Source: Populus alba
Taxonomy: Eukaryota; Streptophyta; Magnoliopsida; Malpighiales; Salicaceae
Assembly (NCBI RefSeq): GCF_005239225.2
Contig: NC_133302.1
Span: forward strand, 13,239,991 to 13,303,990
Length of the DNA stretch: 64,000 nt
Direction: 5' to 3'
In this document: positions 60,431 through 64,000 of the stretch, in pieces
Numbering within the stretch: the stretch's first letter is position 1
Layout of the letters: every line of letters begins with the position of its first letter
Program-made: the position numbers and the translations under genes
The notes under the pieces: model-generated
The model's input: only the letters and a program-made list of their open reading frames with translations
Database searches by the model: none
What the model was told of the DNA's origin: nothing

Positions 60431-60999
60431 GAGATAAACTATTTTAATATTTTAACATTGTGCCTTTTTGCAAATATATTTTTTTTGAAATTAAAAAAAA
60501 AAACTATAAAGTTATTATCCTTATGCCACAATAAAATAACTAAATTGCTATTTAAAACAAAAAAAATTATATATTAAACTTGCTTAGAAAGGATATTTTA
60601 TATTAAAATTTTTTAAGCAAGATAAAATAATTGAATTACTCTTGCAATAAAAAAAAATCTTAACTTTATATCGAAGGATTTTTTTGTATTTTTATTATGT
60701 TTTTTTTTTAATTCCAAGTTTAGCAAGGAGATATTTTATAATTTAATAAATGTAAATATTATTAAAAAAAAAATGGATAAGGCACAAGGACGACCCTTGT
60801 TCCTTTTAGTCCATGTGTGTGGCATCATATAGTAACCAAACACTACTATCCACGACAACATTTGAATCATTTTGGTAACCACTCCATGATGCAATAGTGT
60901 GTTTGGCATTGGTGGCTTTATTTTTTATTTTTTTTATATTCTTTTCTCTATCCTTGATTTTCACACTTTACCCTTTAAAGTTTTAAAACAACTCTTTAT
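60431..60999. other. A/T-rich intergenic DNA
   Basis: No gene recognised. Confidence 0.3.
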
Positions 61000-61265
61000 T
61001 TTTAATTTTTTTTATTGTAGACTTGATCTCTATTTTTATTATTATTTGTTTATATAAAATAATTTATAAAATTAATTATTTTTTCAATTTTATCCTCCTG
61101 ATTTTTTTTGCGATTTCTTCCTTAATTTGTTTTCCTATCAAATTTGATCTTTATTTTTTTATTGTTATTTTTTTTTACTTTGCAAAAATTTTTATATTTT
61201 ATTTTTTAATATTAAATTGGTTAGCAATTGAGCTTTTTGAATTAGCCTAGGTTTAAGATTTCATA
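61000..61265 (+). repeat. Further copy of the dispersed repeat seen at 41.7-42.9 kb
   Basis: Shares in order ATCAAATTTGATCTTTATTTTT, TTACTTTG.CAA, TTAAATTGGTTAGCAATTGAG, CTTTTTGA and GATTTCATAAGTTGTGAATTT with the 41.7-kb copy. Non-coding. Confidence 0.5.
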
Positions 61266-64000
61266 AGTTGTGAATTTAGAGATTAACTCTCTATAAAAAA
61301 TAAAAAAAAAAAAAATTTTTTCTTTAAGATTTCAATTTTTCTTTGTTTCCTTTCTTTGAAAATTTTTTAGAAAGAAAATCGTTGATCAAATTGTTTTCGA
61401 AGTTTAAAAAATCTACATGTAATCATATTGGATATTAAAGCTAGTCTACAAATTATTCAAAATGGCATCTACTTTCTCTTTGAGTACCAATTTGTTTCTC
61501 TATCTCTCTAAATATTGTAATGTTTTTTTTTTTTAAAAAAATTATTATTTGTAGTTTGACGTTGTTAATTTTGTTCTAATTTTCCTGTAAAGTTGGTATC
61601 TTGATGTGTTTTTTTTCTTAATTCCATTTTAATTGAACTCTTTATCCATTTTAAATTAATTATGATTTCTTGATTTTATTAAGGGCTTCAAGAATTTTTT
61701 TTGTTTAAACGGTGGGTCTTTTAGCTTTTAAGACCCTGGTTAAACGTGGTTTCCTGTCTTAATGAATTAGGAATTAAGAGAACATGAGAAGTTTCTTGAT
61801 CTTGATAGTTTTTTTTTTTTTTTTTTTTTTTTTTCCAGTAAGCTCATGTTTCAATTTGCAGTGCAAATGCAATAATATTGCCATGTAATTTTCTTTCTAT
61901 GCAACTGAAGATATTTTTTATTTGTCTATTTTATGCCTTTAAAGTTTTTATTGCATTCAAGGGGTTAAAATTGTTTTAGCCTTCTTGCAACTATCAACTA
62001 ATTTGTGATTGCTGGAAATATATAACATGATATTATCGATATATATTTAAATAACTAATCTTTTGGTTAAATTTGGGTAAGAAGACAATTTGATATAAAA
62101 GAAATCAATTATTTTTAAAACTATGGGTCTCATCAACGATAATAGTGTTAGTGAATATACCATAAAATTAATTGGCTGATTATACATAATAATAATTTTA
62201 TTTATGTAAAACATATTTATTATTAATAAAAACTTTCTTTATTTTTAATATTTGATTAATGAATCTAATGTTTGATTAATAAAACTAGAGTAAAGCTAAA
62301 GTTTGTGGAATAAAAATATTTTTCATTGAAAATTATAAAGTTATTATAATTATTAGATTCTTATTTTATCAAAGCATTGTTTCTAAATATTTATGATTAA
62401 TGTTCTATTAAAACTGAACATTAATTAGAATTGTTGTGACTGATGAATATCATGTTTCTTCTTTTATGAAAGGAAGCAACTATCTCATAAACTTAGGAAT
62501 GAGAGTTGCTTACAACTAATATGTAAGTGTTTGTCAGATAACATGTACACTAAACTGATCTGCAAGAGAATTTCATTTGGAGAGATCACTTATATTTATG
62601 GAAAGGCTCCCATGATAGTTATGTAAGTGATTTTTAGACTTGAGATCGCTAAGTTATCTTATATAGAGAGAGTGTTATTCTTTAATTCTGACCACACGTT
62701 GTCCTAATCAAAGGTAACAAATGGGTAGATATTAGGTATAATATAAACTATATGAAGGTATTTGAGTAATTAAAAATGGATTCATCACCATAAGTCAATT
62801 ATGAAAAATACTTCATTTGTTTTCAAATAGTATTGATTGTGAAATTCTTGACCAATGTGGAAGCTAAATTAGAAAAGAGGGTGTGCTCATTGAGCTTTAT
62901 CCCCATCAAAGTTTTGAGAGTATACCTTATTAAGATGATATAGTTTTATCATCTAGATTGTTGGCTTCTTTCCTTTCAATATTAGCTTCTTTTCCACCTA
63001 AAACTAGATTGGATTTTGTTCTTTCCTTCTCTCTCATTTTAGTACCTTATTTCTTTAGCTCCCCTTTTAATCATTTATATGATTTTTTTTTTATCAATTC
63101 TTTAGTCCGATAGACATTTTTTCTTTACAAGCTTACTATGAAAAACCTTGATGAGATTTTGCTTTGTAAACACAATATTTGTTGTTGCCTTTTTTCATGA
63201 AATATGTCAGATCCCAAATTAATGACTGCATTTTTAGATTTTAACCTAATCAAGTTGACACTTTCAAATGAATGAATATGGAGCTATAAACCTTAAAATT
63301 GAGTAAGGTTGAGTCCAAATGAAAGGTGAATACCCCCTCTACCAAGGTTAGGTGGTCTTCAACGACAATGACATCAGTGTTGCTATGAGAAAGCTTTAAA
63401 AACGGTTAACTCAGTCATCAATGATTATGATACTCATTTCATAAAACCACTAATCATTTTCATGTATTCACACTTCAAGCCTTATCAGTTGAACTTTATC
63501 AAAGGTTAGCCCTGTTTCTCTCAAAATCAAAAGAGCATAAACAAGCTCCTTGGTCTTTAAGTTTGAAAAATCACTAAAATCTCAAGAAACCACCATTGAA
63601 AAACCAACATAGGTATAGAGGTCATAACTGTGAAATGTTCTCCAAAATCCTCTTATTTTGATCAAAGGGCTAAGATTTGATCAATATGTTTAAACCCATA
63701 AAAAAATCATAGAAAAACCCTGTAAACACCTTTAGAAAAATCAGAGCAAAAGAGCAAAAGAGGTGAGGAAAAGATTGATAAAGAAACTATAAAGTGTGAA
63801 GGTTTAGAGGCTTAACACAAGGATTTCCTTAACTTTGAGAGAAAGTAACAAACTTGAAAAAGAAGGAACTGAAGGGCATCAATCATTATTTGAGCTTGAA
63901 CGATATAAAACGTTCATCTATCCTTGTAAAATGATGTCCATGAGGCACATTTATAGCATGTTCTTTCATGTTTTATAGTGTTTTTGAACATTTGTTGCAT
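61266..64000. other. Intergenic DNA to the right edge
   Basis: No gene recognised. A run of about 24 T lies at 61810-61834. From about 62400 the base composition is more balanced and the sequence may be an unidentified retroelement. Short - strand frames around 63500-63900 show no family I can name. Confidence 0.3.

Noticed and set aside
61810..61834. Long T run as a terminator or origin signal
   Set aside because: Homopolymer runs of this kind are scattered throughout the window without gene context.
1..64000. CRISPR arrays, bacterial-type operons, riboswitches
   Set aside because: The window is plant nuclear DNA; the tandem repeats seen lack regular unique spacers.

Overview
The window is nuclear DNA of a woody eudicot. 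It is very A/T-rich between genes, has GT-AG introns, and is dense in small transposon remnants. The tRNA-derived SINEs, the many short MITEs opening with a TGTTTGG-type inverted repeat, and the gene set point to Salicaceae, most likely Populus. That assignment is an inference from family resemblance, not a search result.

Genes: all four are on the + strand. (1) 5579-10122 is a 12-exon gene for a plastid-targeted protein-kinase-like protein with degenerate catalytic motifs. Exon 6 carries a one-base frameshift. (2) 13018-17765 is a zinc-knuckle SR splicing factor of the RSZ22 type in five coding exons, with a spliced 5' leader. (3) 26494-28823 is an N-terminal acetyltransferase of the NAA60 type in five coding exons, also with a spliced 5' leader. 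Its leader is visibly homologous to the RSZ22 leader 13 kb upstream. (4) 53519-54854 is an R2R3-MYB transcription factor in three exons, the last encoding only nine residues.

Broken genes: 29600-30792 is an EXORDIUM-like pseudogene with stops, a frameshift and a central replacement. 59251-59366 is an orphan exon of a calcium-dependent protein kinase with both splice sites. 59736-59934 may be another orphan exon of unknown origin.

Mobile DNA: a CACTA terminus lies at 1-272, with further CACTA-derived pieces at 48.8-49.3 kb and 56.5-57.6 kb (the latter with a transposase C-terminal region). A decayed Ty1/copia element lies on the - strand at about 32.6-35.5 kb. A decayed Ty3/gypsy reverse transcriptase lies at 47.6-48.5 kb and is split by a miniature LTR element (47815-48233) whose internal part is only 46 bp. 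At least five SINE copies, about a dozen MITE copies and several tandem arrays fill most of the rest.

The four genes show no joint pathway; this is ordinary plant chromosome. I found no clearly new biological system. The points most worth checking are the shared leader of two unrelated genes, the miniature LTR element, the kinase-like frameshift, the NAA60 tail stop and the alternative MYB C-terminus.
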